Shown: positions 10,485 to 18,737, counted from the first letter of the stretch. The stretch: 41,421 bases of DNA from BTRF01 sp036986255 (GCA_036986255.1 BTRF01000001.1:1-41421); one strand, 5' to 3'. Notes: generated by a model not told the origin, from the sequence alone. Made by a program: numbers and translations.

Positions 10485-10509
10485 ATAGCAAATCAACCCT
10501 TAGGGTTGA
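10485..10509 (+). repeat. REP-like palindrome, left of transposase
   Basis: A 25-bp element with core AACCCTTAGGGTT (a short hairpin with a TTA loop), preceded by ATAGCAAATC. The same 25 bp recurs in the same orientation at 11251-11275 and 27914-27938. It begins nine bases after the stop codon of the giant gene. Confidence 0.75.
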
Positions 10510-10535
10510 AATGTTATAGGTTCCGACAATCTAAG

Positions 10536-11225
10536 CTAATCTAAGAGGAGTTCTTTGATGGCTAAGGCAGAACTTTTGGCAAGCTTCGCTTCAACAAACT
10601 CCTTATACTTGTCTGAACCGCCGGCCCATCTCAACCAAGTTTTAAGCTCCTCATTATTAACAATGTTCGCTGGTCTGAGTCCTACCCAAGCCGCGTACGA
10701 GCTATAGGGGTAGCTTTGAGGAGCAGGGGCGGCAGTCGGGAGATTGGTCTTGGTGGAAAGAACCGGATTCAAATGGATGTAGCGGGTCAGCTGCATGAGC
10801 GAGGGCTCGCTGGATACTTCTTTGGATTTAAACGTATTTTGGAATAGTCTGCCCACCCGCTTGTTTTTTAGGTTGAAGTACTTGGTATGGCTATTTGAAA
10901 TATCGGAAACATACTTGGTCACCCCGTCCGCCCTGACGGGTTTAAGCAGGAGGTGGAAGTGGTTGGGCATCAGACAGTAGGCCAGTACTCTCACACGCTG
11001 GGTTTCCGAACCCCTGGGGTTGAGCTGAAAATATGCAGCTCTTACCTCAGGTGTTGAACCCTGGAACACCGTGTATGGTATTTCCTGATCGTGGAGGTAG
11101 AAAACAAGGGTACTCAAAAATCTTTGATAATCCCTCTTGGTTGCGAAGATATCTCGCTTTTCCACCCCGCGGTTATAAACGTGGTAGTAGAGCTCCGTGT
11201 CAAAGTTTCTTGGTTTAGTGGGCAC
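10536..11225 (-). CDS. REP-associated tyrosine (Y1) transposase, RAYT/IS200-like
   Basis: This 229-residue protein matches the Y1 transposase fold of the IS200/IS605 superfamily. An N-terminal YYHVYNRG motif is followed by the metal-binding HUH-type motif in MPNHFHLLLK, and the probable nucleophile is the tyrosine in LTRYIHLNPV. These enzymes cut and join single-stranded DNA at hairpin sites. RAYT members are single-copy genes flanked by REP palindromes, and here the gene lies between two directly repeated AACCCTTAGGGTT elements, which fits that model. The ATG start at 11225 gives the full N-terminal motif. No frameshift is seen, so the enzyme may be active. The host benefit, if any, is unknown. 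Confidence 0.88.
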   Translation of the reverse strand: MPTKPRNFDTELYYHVYNRGVEKRDIFATKRDYQRFLSTLVFYLHDQEIPYTVFQGSTPEVRAAYFQLNPRGSETQRVRVLAYCLMPNHFHLLLKPVRADGVTKYVSDISNSHTKYFNLKNKRVGRLFQNTFKSKEVSSEPSLMQLTRYIHLNPVLSTKTNLPTAAPAPQSYPYSSYAAWVGLRPANIVNNEELKTWLRWAGGSDKYKEFVEAKLAKSSALAIKELLLD

Positions 11226-11250
11226 TGCCTTCCTTTATATCATCAGTCTC

Positions 11251-11275
11251 ATAGCAAATCAACCCTTAGGGTTGA
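11251..11275 (+). repeat. REP-like palindrome, right of transposase
   Basis: Identical over 25 bp to the element at 10485-10509 and in the same orientation, so the pair brackets the transposase gene. It falls in the 60-bp gap between the transposase start and the end of the TrpR-like gene. Confidence 0.75.
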
Positions 11276-11285
11276 ATTGATTGAA

Positions 11286-11615
11286 TTAACCAAATATACC
11301 CCTTCTCTCTTCTCTGGAGCCGAGTTTGGTTAGGATAACGATAAAATCCGGGTCGGCCTGATGAAGAATGTTGGAGAGCCGGCTGATGGTATTGATTCCC
11401 ACTCCGTACTCTTTGGAAATGTCGTTGTAGGAGCGTTTGTTGATGAGGTCCTTGAAAATCGACGCCCGCTTGGCGAACATGAGGACTTCGGTCGAAGTCA
11501 TGAGATGTTCGAAGTAACCCTTGCGCTCCTCTGAAGACATGGAGTTTATGTCGCTCCAAAACTTCTCCACCAGTTTTTCTTTGTGTTCAACTTTCTTAGG
11601 AGAAACTTTTGGCAA
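11286..11615 (-). CDS. TrpR/YerC-YecD family DNA-binding regulator
   Basis: This 109-residue protein resembles the Trp-repressor superfamily group often called YerC/YecD. The SYNDISKEYGVGINTISRLS stretch forms the helix-turn-helix, and the helical N-terminal half would form the dimer core. The start is TTG at 11615, supported by a strong AAGGGTGGTG ribosome site seven bases upstream and an in-frame stop just before it. A perfect 14-bp palindrome lies 28 bases upstream and is a good autoregulatory operator candidate. The ligand is unknown. Tryptophan binding should not be assumed, because this branch of the family generally lacks a proven corepressor. Confidence 0.8.
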   Translation of the reverse strand: MPKVSPKKVEHKEKLVEKFWSDINSMSSEERKGYFEHLMTSTEVLMFAKRASIFKDLINKRSYNDISKEYGVGINTISRLSNILHQADPDFIVILTKLGSREERRGIFG

Positions 11616-11642
11616 GATTAATCACCACCCTTCATTCTAAAC

Positions 11643-11656
11643 ATAGACTAGTCTAT
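11643..11656. promoter_or_regulatory. Palindromic operator candidate for the TrpR-like regulator
   Basis: ATAGACTAGTCTAT is a perfect 14-bp palindrome with a central CTAG, the same core tetranucleotide that marks half-sites of the classical trp operator. It sits directly upstream of the TrpR-like gene's ribosome site. Autoregulation is inferred. Confidence 0.45.
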
Positions 11657-11670
11657 ATTTAGGGGCGATG

Positions 11671-11686
11671 TCAACCCTTAGGGTTT
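11671..11686 (+). repeat. REP-like palindrome core
   Basis: Contains the AACCCTTAGGGTT core in the same orientation as the copies at 10485 and 11251 but lacks their ATAGCAAATC leader, so it is a partial or diverged copy between the regulator and the PEGA gene. Confidence 0.6.
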
Positions 11687-11754
11687 ATTTGCCCCAAGTC
11701 CTCGAAAGAAAACATGATCTTACTGTAGACTGTGAACTGTTTACTGTCAACTAA

Positions 11755-12858
11755 TCAGCGCAGGCTGATCGCGTAGAGGTTCGGAGCGGATTTGGGGGAG
11801 ATGGAGGTGAGGACGATGATCTTGGCCAAGTCGGAGGAGGAGAAGGCGATGCTTTCGGCCAGCTCTCCGCTGAAAAGCTCCCGCCGGTTGGATCCGTCCA
11901 AATCCAAAACCGATACCATCCCGTTTTCCAGCATTACGAGATGGCTGGAATCCGCCAGCCAAAAGAGCTTGAGATCCGGATTTTCAGTTTCCCAGATTTT
12001 CTGGTTTACGCTTTCCCCCACCGACAGCGGGTCGGAAAGGTTAGCCACCCAGAATTGTTTCTTCCCGTCCTTGGATTTCTCATAAAGGAACTTGCGCTCG
12101 TCCGGCGCCCAGACCGCAGAGGTAGAGATGGCGATGTCCTTGAGTTCGCTGGGAACTTCCAGGTTTTGGATAATTTCGGCACGGTGCTCCCGCCGTTCGT
12201 CGGCCCATTTGCTCTTTAATTTAGCCAGATCGTCCACGGTTTGGGAGGCACCTTGACCGATCGTGAAAAGGACGCTTTTAGTGGGGGTGATTACCAAGAT
12301 TTGGTCCTCATTGGGTGAGAAGAGGAGCCGGGTTGCTTTAGCAAAAGACGCCCCGGTCGATCCTTTTCCAATCTCCTGGGGGCGGGTTCGCAGGAAGCCG
12401 AGGAATTGGCTATTAAGAGGGAGTAGGAAGAGCTTACCTTTAGAGATGAAAGCGGCCTTCGTCCCGGACGGGGCAGGGGCGACCAATCTGGCGCCGTTTT
12501 GGGTGATGGCCGTGAGGGAGGGGGAGAGCGGCGGCAGGAGAGCGGTGACGCCGGTGACCAGCTCGGCCTTTACCTCGACATCTTTTTCCCAGGGAACGTA
12601 GCCCTCTTTCTCGATTTTGATGCGGTAGGTCCCCTCGGTGAGGCTGGGGATGGTGGAGTCGGTTGCGGCGGCTAGTTTTCCGTCCAGCAGAACCCGGGCG
12701 CCGTCAGGGACCGATTTGACGAGGATCATCCCGGTTTTGGTATATCCTCCCCTGCCGAGATCCAGCCGAAACCCCTGGGCGTAGAGGACTATCGCGGCTG
12801 TGATCAGGATGAGGAGGGCCAAAACCCCGAAAACGGAGAGGAAGTTGCTTCGATTCAT
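11755..12858 (-). CDS. Membrane-anchored PEGA-domain protein with propeller-like C-terminus
   Basis: This 367-residue protein begins with a short basic stretch and one transmembrane segment (about residues 8-28). A PEGA domain follows (about 41-108), recognisable by VKSVPDGARVLLDGK and GTYRIKIEKEGYVPWEK. The remainder contains beta-rich repeats such as AVWAPDERKFLYEK and LFWLADSSHLVMLENG, which resemble a TolB or WD-type propeller. PEGA domains are common in surface-layer and envelope proteins. The catalytic role, if any, is unknown. A small near-palindrome (12333-12344) encodes part of SFAKAT and may be a tiny insertion. The gene diverges from the polymer ligase at 12935. Confidence 0.75.
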   Translation of the reverse strand: MNRSNFLSVFGVLALLILITAAIVLYAQGFRLDLGRGGYTKTGMILVKSVPDGARVLLDGKLAAATDSTIPSLTEGTYRIKIEKEGYVPWEKDVEVKAELVTGVTALLPPLSPSLTAITQNGARLVAPAPSGTKAAFISKGKLFLLPLNSQFLGFLRTRPQEIGKGSTGASFAKATRLLFSPNEDQILVITPTKSVLFTIGQGASQTVDDLAKLKSKWADERREHRAEIIQNLEVPSELKDIAISTSAVWAPDERKFLYEKSKDGKKQFWVANLSDPLSVGESVNQKIWETENPDLKLFWLADSSHLVMLENGMVSVLDLDGSNRRELFSGELAESIAFSSSDLAKIIVLTSISPKSAPNLYAISLR

Positions 12859-12934
12859 CTCTCGACATTATAACTGATTGCTGTTAGTTGATAGCTGGTA
12901 GTTGATAGTTTATAGTGGCGGTGTGGGTAAATTG

Positions 12935-15004
12935 ATGTCGAGGAATCAGCTATCAGTAATTGGTCTCTTTTTACCTTTTTTGGTTTTCTCAACGGTCCTC
13001 GAACGCTTCAACGTTTTTATACCCCAGCTTGATTTTTCTCTTAAACTTTCCCTGATTCTTCTTCCGGTGGTTGGTCTGGTGCTGTTTTTGAAGAGGCGGC
13101 TGGTGTTTAACGCCACTTTTCTCTTCCCGTTTTTGGCTTTAGCGGTTTTGGCGCAGATAGTATCGATTCCCTTCTCGTTCGATCCGTTTCAGAGCTTCCA
13201 AGTTGTCGTCTTTACTCTCCTGATGATCGGTTTTTTCTACTTGATTGTTTGGAGTGTTAGGAGCGCAGAGGTGCTTACCCGGTTGGTCTGGGCCTGGGGA
13301 GCGGGAGCGGTGGCGGTGGCGCTTCTGGGGTTCTGGCAGTTTGGGAGGTTTCTGCTTGGGCAGGACCCGGCCCTGTTTTTCGACCGCTGGGTTTTGGCGA
13401 AGACTCTGCCTGCAGTTACTTTCATTCAAGACTTTTTCGGCCGGACTTTTTTAAGGCCGTCTTCGACTTTCATTGATGTGAATACGTCCGCTTCGTTTGT
13501 GGGAATCTTTATTTTGCTAGGGTCGGCTTGGTTGCTAAGCATGAGAGCAGAGAACAGAGAGCAGAGAACAGAGAGCAGAAAAACTCGTACCTCGTACCTC
13601 ATACTGCTAACCTTCCTGCTAATTTCTTTGGTTTACTTTATTTTGGCCTCTTCTCGAACTGCCGCTTTGGGTTTGGCCGTGGGAGCGGCAACCCTGGCTT
13701 ACCTGCTCCTCCGTGAGAAGATCGGTAAGAAATTATTGGCGGGGGGTTTGGTTCTGCTTCTGGCCGGATTGATTGGGGGAATGGCCTACTTTAGCTCCGT
13801 GGACCCGGCCCGTTCAGGGTCGGCAGTGGCTCGCCTCGATTATGCCCGCGCGGCGGTGGAGATGCTTAAGCGCAGTTCGTGGGCGGGGGTGGGAGCGGGC
13901 AACTTTGAGCCCTACTATACGCAAGTGCTCAAGCCCGGCGCCGAAGCCGGCTACTCCCATTCAATCCTTCTCACTTGGCTGGGGGAGTTGGGAGTTGGGG
14001 GGACCTTTATTAACCTTCTTCTTATCGGGGTAGTGGTGCTTTTTCTCTGGAGAATTTTAAACTTCTTGAAGTCCAATAGTGTATGGTACATCAGGGTTTC
14101 GGGATTGTTGGCCGGTTTTTTGGCCCTCGTTTTTGCCAATGTTTTTCACGCTCATTACGGCTTGGAGTTTACCTGGGTGCTGTTGGGCCTCGCAGTAGCG
14201 GGGTACTATGTGGCTAGGTCAGAGATCAGAGATCAGAGATCAGGGAACAGAGGCCAGGGATTGGGAAGGGTTGATGTGCTGGGCGTCCAGGTGGATAACA
14301 TCACGATGGGGGAGGCGGTAGATAAGGTTAAGGAGATTTTTAGATCGGGAAAGAAGGGCTTTGTTGCTACCCCTAACCCGGAGATGGTGATGCAGTCCAG
14401 GGGGGACGAGGAGTTTAGGAAAATTCTAAACGCCGCAGATATATCCGTTCCGGACGGTGCCGGGCTTATTTGGGCATCGCGGATTTGGGGGACTCCTCTA
14501 AAAGAAAGGGTTACCGGGACCGATCTTTTCTTGGAGCTTTGCGCCGAAGCTTCAAGGCGGGGAGGAAGGGTGCTTTTCTTGGAGGGTCCGGAGGGGCTGA
14601 TGTCCTCTGAAGAAGCGGCCCGGAAGCTTAAGCAGAAATATCCCAAGTTAGACATCGCAGGTACTTTGGTTATCAGCCGCAGAGATGATAAGAAAGCTCT
14701 TTCCGCGATCAAGGAAGCGAGCCGGGGAAGGGATATTGATCTTCTTTTCGTGGCTTACGGCCACGGCAAGCAGGAGCCGTGGATTAAGAGAAACCTTCCC
14801 AAAATTCCCGTGAAAGTTGCAGTAGGCGTTGGCGGGGCCTTGGATTTTGCCGCCGGGGTTCAGATTCGTGCTCCAAGGGTGGTCAGGGCTTTGGGTCTTG
14901 AGTGGTTTTACAGGCTGGCCCGCCAGCCTAACAGGTTAAAGCGGCAGGTTTATGCACTGGTTCCATTTATCTTTCTCACCTTCCGTAAATCGCTTAAGCG
15001 CTAG
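12935..15004 (+). CDS. O-antigen-ligase-like membrane protein fused to a GT26 (WecG/TagA/CpsF) glycosyltransferase
   Basis: The N-terminal part (to about 14215) has around ten to twelve hydrophobic helices and a Wzy_C-type region ending in SHSILLTWLGELG, as in O-antigen ligases and polymerases. The C-terminal part (from about 14270) is a complete GT26 domain, with TPNPEMVM, VPDGAGLIWA and RVTGTDLF, which typically adds N-acetylmannosamine or a related sugar to a lipid carrier. Both activities serve surface-polysaccharide assembly at the inner membrane. Two low-complexity stretches (13543-13579 and 14219-14256) read like translated intergenic spacer; the second lies exactly between the domains. 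The start is uncertain: ATG at 12935 is preferred, with a TTG possible at 12902. No good ribosome site is visible. Confidence 0.8.
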   Translation: MSRNQLSVIGLFLPFLVFSTVLERFNVFIPQLDFSLKLSLILLPVVGLVLFLKRRLVFNATFLFPFLALAVLAQIVSIPFSFDPFQSFQVVVFTLLMIGFFYLIVWSVRSAEVLTRLVWAWGAGAVAVALLGFWQFGRFLLGQDPALFFDRWVLAKTLPAVTFIQDFFGRTFLRPSSTFIDVNTSASFVGIFILLGSAWLLSMRAENREQRTESRKTRTSYLILLTFLLISLVYFILASSRTAALGLAVGAATLAYLLLREKIGKKLLAGGLVLLLAGLIGGMAYFSSVDPARSGSAVARLDYARAAVEMLKRSSWAGVGAGNFEPYYTQVLKPGAEAGYSHSILLTWLGELGVGGTFINLLLIGVVVLFLWRILNFLKSNSVWYIRVSGLLAGFLALVFANVFHAHYGLEFTWVLLGLAVAGYYVARSEIRDQRSGNRGQGLGRVDVLGVQVDNITMGEAVDKVKEIFRSGKKGFVATPNPEMVMQSRGDEEFRKILNAADISVPDGAGLIWASRIWGTPLKERVTGTDLFLELCAEASRRGGRVLFLEGPEGLMSSEEAARKLKQKYPKLDIAGTLVISRRDDKKALSAIKEASRGRDIDLLFVAYGHGKQEPWIKRNLPKIPVKVAVGVGGALDFAAGVQIRAPRVVRALGLEWFYRLARQPNRLKRQVYALVPFIFLTFRKSLKR

Positions 15005-15073
15005 CGCGCATGTAAAATATAGAATGTAAAATTTTGAAAGTTGGGGATTCCGGTGGATTTTACTTTATACCTT

Positions 15074-16849
15074 TTACTTTTTACTTGAATACAACTTGTT
15101 GTATTCATTAATCATTCGTTTGGTATCGAATTTCTCGCCGCAAGAGTTGTAGGCCTCCTTAATCATTGCGACCCATCCTCGAGGAAGGTTATTTTCACGC
15201 CGGTGGTAGAGGGGGATGATTTCATTTTCCAAGAGCGCATAGGCTGGGCCGGCGTAGTCTTCCCCATCGGGCTCAATTACCCAACCGTTGGCCGCCCGCC
15301 CGCCTTTGGCGGGTTGAAACCCTTCCAGCCACCACCCGTCGAGAGTCGAGGCGTTGAGAGCGGAATTGTAGACGGCCTTCATCCCCGAAGTTCCGCTTGC
15401 TTCCCATCCGACAACCGGAGTGTTAAGCCAGACGTCGGCGGCCGCAAGGAGGTCATGGGCGAGGGTGAGGCTGTAGTTGGGGAGGTAGATCAGGCGGTCC
15501 TTAATTCGCGGATCGCGGCTGGCTTTGATGACTTGGGTAACAAATTCTTGCCCCTCCGGATCCTCGGGGTGAGCTTTCCCGGAGATCAGGAGATACGCAG
15601 GCATTTTTTGGCTTGAAAGGATCTTGGCGAGCCGGTCAAGATCGGAGGTAAGGAGGGTGGGCTGCTTGTATTTGGCAAAGCGGCGGGCCCAGCAGAGAAC
15701 CAGCGCTTCGGGGTCGAAGGTTTTTCCGTCCAGAGCGGCTTGGCTTAGTTTGACCGCAACCCTGTTTTTGGCAGCGAGCTTCCCTTCCCAAAGGTTTTTA
15801 TCATCAGTCTTGCTATTCTGCTGATAAGTATCTTTCAACTCTGGGGGTGTCCAGCGGGGAGCGTAGACACCGTTGGTGACATAAGAGAGGGGAAGATTGG
15901 GGATGAAGCCCCAAAGCTTTTGGGAAACCTTGAAATGCTTTTTGCTTACGGCGTTGGTCGCCCGCGCGAGCCGCATGGCAAACACGCTCAGGGAGAAAAC
16001 CTCTTCCTCCCCCCACATCCGCTTTCCCAGTTCATAAATCGCTTCCAGATCAACATTAACCCCGGCAAAGAGAGCGGTTAGGACAGGGAAAATCTCCTTT
16101 TTGGGGAATTTGCTCTCGGCCCCAGCGACAGGGGTATGAGTGGTAAAGATAGTTTCGGCCTTAACCTTCTCCCGGGCGGTGTCGAGAGGGGCCCCCTGGG
16201 CGATATACTCCCGGAGGCGTTCCATAATATTTAGGGCCCCGTGGTCGTCATTGATGTGCCAGGTTTGGATCGGCAGCCGCAGTTTTCGAGCCAGCCGGAC
16301 GCTGCCGATTCCTAGAACCAGGTCGTCGGTGAGGTGGGGAGCCCAGACCCGCTCATAAAGCCGATCGGTGATCTTCCGATCCTCGGGTCTGTTTTCCGGA
16401 GTGTCTGCATCCAGAAGGTATAGAGGGGCGTGAGGGAAAGAGGGAGCTTGCCCCGAGCTTGCCGAGGGGTCCTTTCTCCAGATCTTAAGATAGATTTCAT
16501 GGTTGACAAGGGGAATTTTAATGAGTTGGCCCGTGTCAACCAGCCCCGCTTTCTCGGGCTGAATACTTTCGTAGAAGTGCTGCTGCCGGCCCTCGGGGTT
16601 AATTAACTGTTGAAAGAACCCCTCTCGGTAAAAGACGGTAATTCCGGCCATAGGGATCTTGCTCTCCGCCGCTTGATAGAGGATGTCGCCGGCCAGCACC
16701 CCCAGGCCTCCGGCGTAGGTGGGGAGGTCGTCGGTGAGGGCGAACTCGGAGCTGACGTATGCGATGTTCTCGGAGTTCACATTGGACGCGATCTTGCGAT
16801 CACTAGCAATGCTCTCGGAGTTCGCATTGGAAGCAATTTCAGGGTTCAC
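15074..16849 (-). CDS. glgP: Short-form alpha-glucan (glycogen) phosphorylase, GT35
   Basis: This 591-residue protein belongs to the short branch of glycogen phosphorylases (the classical form has about 800 residues). It would release glucose-1-phosphate from alpha-1,4-glucan in the cytoplasm. The pyridoxal-phosphate lysine is K491 in EASGTSGMKAVYNSALN. Other family motifs are AYVSSEFAL, TTHTPVAGAESKF, YVTNGVYAPRW and CWARRFAKYKQP. The GTG start adds about 30 residues before the conserved core, formed by an imperfect tandem duplication (IASNANSESIA, then IASNVNSENIA). Two short palindromes seem inserted in frame, encoding DPSASSGQA (residues 127-135) and QPAKGGRAA (512-520). It is divergent from glgA, so synthesis and breakdown are separately transcribed. 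Confidence 0.92.
   Translation of the reverse strand: MNPEIASNANSESIASDRKIASNVNSENIAYVSSEFALTDDLPTYAGGLGVLAGDILYQAAESKIPMAGITVFYREGFFQQLINPEGRQQHFYESIQPEKAGLVDTGQLIKIPLVNHEIYLKIWRKDPSASSGQAPSFPHAPLYLLDADTPENRPEDRKITDRLYERVWAPHLTDDLVLGIGSVRLARKLRLPIQTWHINDDHGALNIMERLREYIAQGAPLDTAREKVKAETIFTTHTPVAGAESKFPKKEIFPVLTALFAGVNVDLEAIYELGKRMWGEEEVFSLSVFAMRLARATNAVSKKHFKVSQKLWGFIPNLPLSYVTNGVYAPRWTPPELKDTYQQNSKTDDKNLWEGKLAAKNRVAVKLSQAALDGKTFDPEALVLCWARRFAKYKQPTLLTSDLDRLAKILSSQKMPAYLLISGKAHPEDPEGQEFVTQVIKASRDPRIKDRLIYLPNYSLTLAHDLLAAADVWLNTPVVGWEASGTSGMKAVYNSALNASTLDGWWLEGFQPAKGGRAANGWVIEPDGEDYAGPAYALLENEIIPLYHRRENNLPRGWVAMIKEAYNSCGEKFDTKRMINEYNKLYSSKK
15299..15313. repeat. Intragenic palindrome in glgP
   Basis: CCCGCCTTTGGCGGG is a six-base-pair stem with a TTT loop. 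On the coding strand it encodes most of QPAKGGRAA, which replaces the short EGYNGKNGW-type loop usual in this family, so it looks like an in-frame insertion. Confidence 0.55.
16445..16471. repeat. Intragenic repeat element in glgP
   Basis: This 27-bp segment contains CAAGCTCGGGGCAAGCT on the coding strand (a repeated CAAGCT) and can fold as a GC-rich hairpin. It encodes DPSASSGQA, a low-complexity insert in a loop that is not conserved in glycogen phosphorylases. Confidence 0.5.
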
Positions 16850-16889
16850 AAGAGAATACTATCGGAAGCGAGGGGCGCTTGGCAATTTT

Positions 16890-16908
16890 CTAGACCTCTG
16901 AGGTCTAG
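16890..16908. repeat. CTAGACCTC palindrome, intergenic copy
   Basis: CTAGACCTCTGAGGTCTAG is a nine-base-pair inverted repeat around a single T. It lies just upstream of glgP. A near-identical copy is inside the second GH57 gene at 20511-20529. Confidence 0.65.
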
Positions 16909-17088
16909 GAATTTGACTTTGCGGATTTGTTTTTGCTAACGTAGTTTTGAAGAAGGGAGTTAGTACTTAAAGTACGTTCAACATTGCCATAGTTCGGAGT
17001 TCTCGCGCCGTCAAGAAGGCGGACACCGATAGAATTACCGATCCGGAGCCCTATCCAAAAGGAGAGGGATAGTTGCCGCTGTCCATCC

Positions 17089-17131
17089 AGGCCTCGACTA
17101 CGGCCGTACCTAGTCGAGGCCTACTCTTTTT
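17089..17131 (+). terminator. Strong hairpin with T-run in the glgA leader
   Basis: AGGCCTCGACT pairs with AGTCGAGGCCT (11 bp, 12-base loop) and is followed four bases later by five Ts, 30 bases before the glgA start. Nothing on the plus strand immediately upstream needs terminating, so it may be an attenuator in the glgA leader. Upstream hairpins include CTATCC with GGATAG near 17051-17071. Confidence 0.6.
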
Positions 17132-17160
17132 ACTGTTCAATATGAGATAATTTTCAAGAT

Positions 17161-18735
17161 ATGGTTACGGCAAAGACGGCTTTCTTAGAGCCCATCACTA
17201 AAATTGTTCCTCTTTCCCATGCCCCCGCACCGCTGAGGGTTTTGATTGTGGTTCCCGAAGTTTCTCCGTACGCTTCGGTCGGGGGGGTTTCCCGGGTAGC
17301 CGCCCATCTCTCCAAGGAGTTGGTCAACTTGGGGCACGATGTACGGATTTTTATGCCTAAGTACGGGTTTATTGATGAAGAAGAGTACCCTCTTGAGATG
17401 GTAGTGGAGGGATTGAAGGTCTACACCGGTGCGGAAGGAAAAGGTCCCAAGGAGCTACTCTGCAATGTCAAGACCCACCTAAGCAAGAGCGGGGTCCGCA
17501 CTTATTTTTTGGAGAATATGGAGTACTACGAGAAGCGCGCCAATGTTTATGGCTACTCCGATGATCCCATCCGGTTTGTGCTCCTGTGCCGCGGGGCCCT
17601 GGAGTTTTTGCGCCACTTTGAGTGGAAGCCGCAGGTGATCCACGCTAACGATTGGCAGACCGGAGCAATGCCCAATCTCCTCAGGACGACCTACGCGAAG
17701 AGTAAGGATTTGGCCGGAATCGCTGCCGTTTTTACGATCCACAACCTTTTTTACCAGGGGATGTTTGATCACCGGCAGATCTCTGAGTTGGACTTTGATG
17801 ACGGCCGCTCGCCGATCGCTCCGCTGTTCTCCGAACGGCTCAAAAATCAAAACTTTATCCGCCGCGGGATCATTTACTCCGATGCGGTCAACACGGTTTC
17901 GGAAACCTACGCCCGCGAGATACTGACCCCGGAATACGGGGAGGGGCTGGACAAGCTTCTCTTGGAGGTCCGATCGAAGCTTTTTGGCATTATCAATGGG
18001 ATAGATTATGACGATCTCAACCCCAAGACGGATCCCCTTGTCCCTTACAGTTTTGGCGCTAAGTCACTATCGCAAAGGAAAAAGAATAAAATTGCCTTGC
18101 AGAAAGAGTTTAGCCTGCCGGAGGGGGAGGAGCATTTTGCGTTGGGAATGGTTTCCCGCCTCTCGGAGCAAAAAGGTCTTGAAATTCTCTTGGAAGCCCT
18201 CCCGCACTTTCTCTCCGCTTTTGACGCTCAGTTCTTTGTCATTGGCGGCGGGGAGGAGAAATACGCCTCCGCCTTTCGGGACTTGAAGAAGCGCTTCCCA
18301 GATAAGATAGGAACTCATTTGATGCCTAATTTTACCTTGCCGCGGCTTCTCTTCTCGGGAGTGGACTGCTTAACCGTGCCCTCTCGCTTTGAGCCGGCCG
18401 GGCTTACCCAGCTGGAAGCGATGCGCTACGGAGCTATTCCGATTGTCCGCAAGACCGGGGGTTTGGCCGATACCGTTCAGGATCTGAATGTGGAAGAAGG
18501 CCTGGGAACGGGGTTTGTTTTTGAGGAATATGACCCTTGGGCCCTTTTCGCCCAGCTTGTCCGCGCTCACGAAAGCTTCCGTTACCCCAAGGTTTGGGAG
18601 GCCCTTGTCAAGCGGGCTTTGGAGGCCGATTTCTCCTGGGGGGCCTCGGCTGAGAAGTACGCCGAGCTCTACCGTAAGGCGATTCAGCTTAGGAATCGGG
18701 ATGAGGCGGCCGGGGGAAAGACGACCCTCTTTTAA
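17161..18735 (+). CDS. glgA: Glycogen synthase, GT5
   Basis: This 524-residue protein has a GT5 N-terminal Rossmann domain starting at LRVLIVVPEVSPYASVGGVS (after about 25 extra residues) and a C-terminal GT-B domain. It would transfer glucose from a nucleotide sugar to growing alpha-1,4-glucan. Visible family motifs are HANDWQTG, FTIHNLFYQG, GIINGIDYDDLNP, MVSRLSEQKG and SRFEPAGLTQLEAMRYG. Two changes stand out. The KxGGL nucleotide-sugar motif reads SVGGV, so its lysine is missing, and the usual EPCGL is EPAGL. Sugar-donor preference may therefore differ. The GH57 gene starts two bases after its stop, so the two are probably co-transcribed. Confidence 0.92.
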   Translation: MVTAKTAFLEPITKIVPLSHAPAPLRVLIVVPEVSPYASVGGVSRVAAHLSKELVNLGHDVRIFMPKYGFIDEEEYPLEMVVEGLKVYTGAEGKGPKELLCNVKTHLSKSGVRTYFLENMEYYEKRANVYGYSDDPIRFVLLCRGALEFLRHFEWKPQVIHANDWQTGAMPNLLRTTYAKSKDLAGIAAVFTIHNLFYQGMFDHRQISELDFDDGRSPIAPLFSERLKNQNFIRRGIIYSDAVNTVSETYAREILTPEYGEGLDKLLLEVRSKLFGIINGIDYDDLNPKTDPLVPYSFGAKSLSQRKKNKIALQKEFSLPEGEEHFALGMVSRLSEQKGLEILLEALPHFLSAFDAQFFVIGGGEEKYASAFRDLKKRFPDKIGTHLMPNFTLPRLLFSGVDCLTVPSRFEPAGLTQLEAMRYGAIPIVRKTGGLADTVQDLNVEEGLGTGFVFEEYDPWALFAQLVRAHESFRYPKVWEALVKRALEADFSWGASAEKYAELYRKAIQLRNRDEAAGGKTTLF

Positions 18736-18737
18736 GG

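Noticed and set aside
12333..12344. TTGCTTTAGCAA as a fifth palindromic insertion family in the PEGA gene
   Set aside because: It is only 12 bases long with a single copy in view, so chance cannot be excluded.
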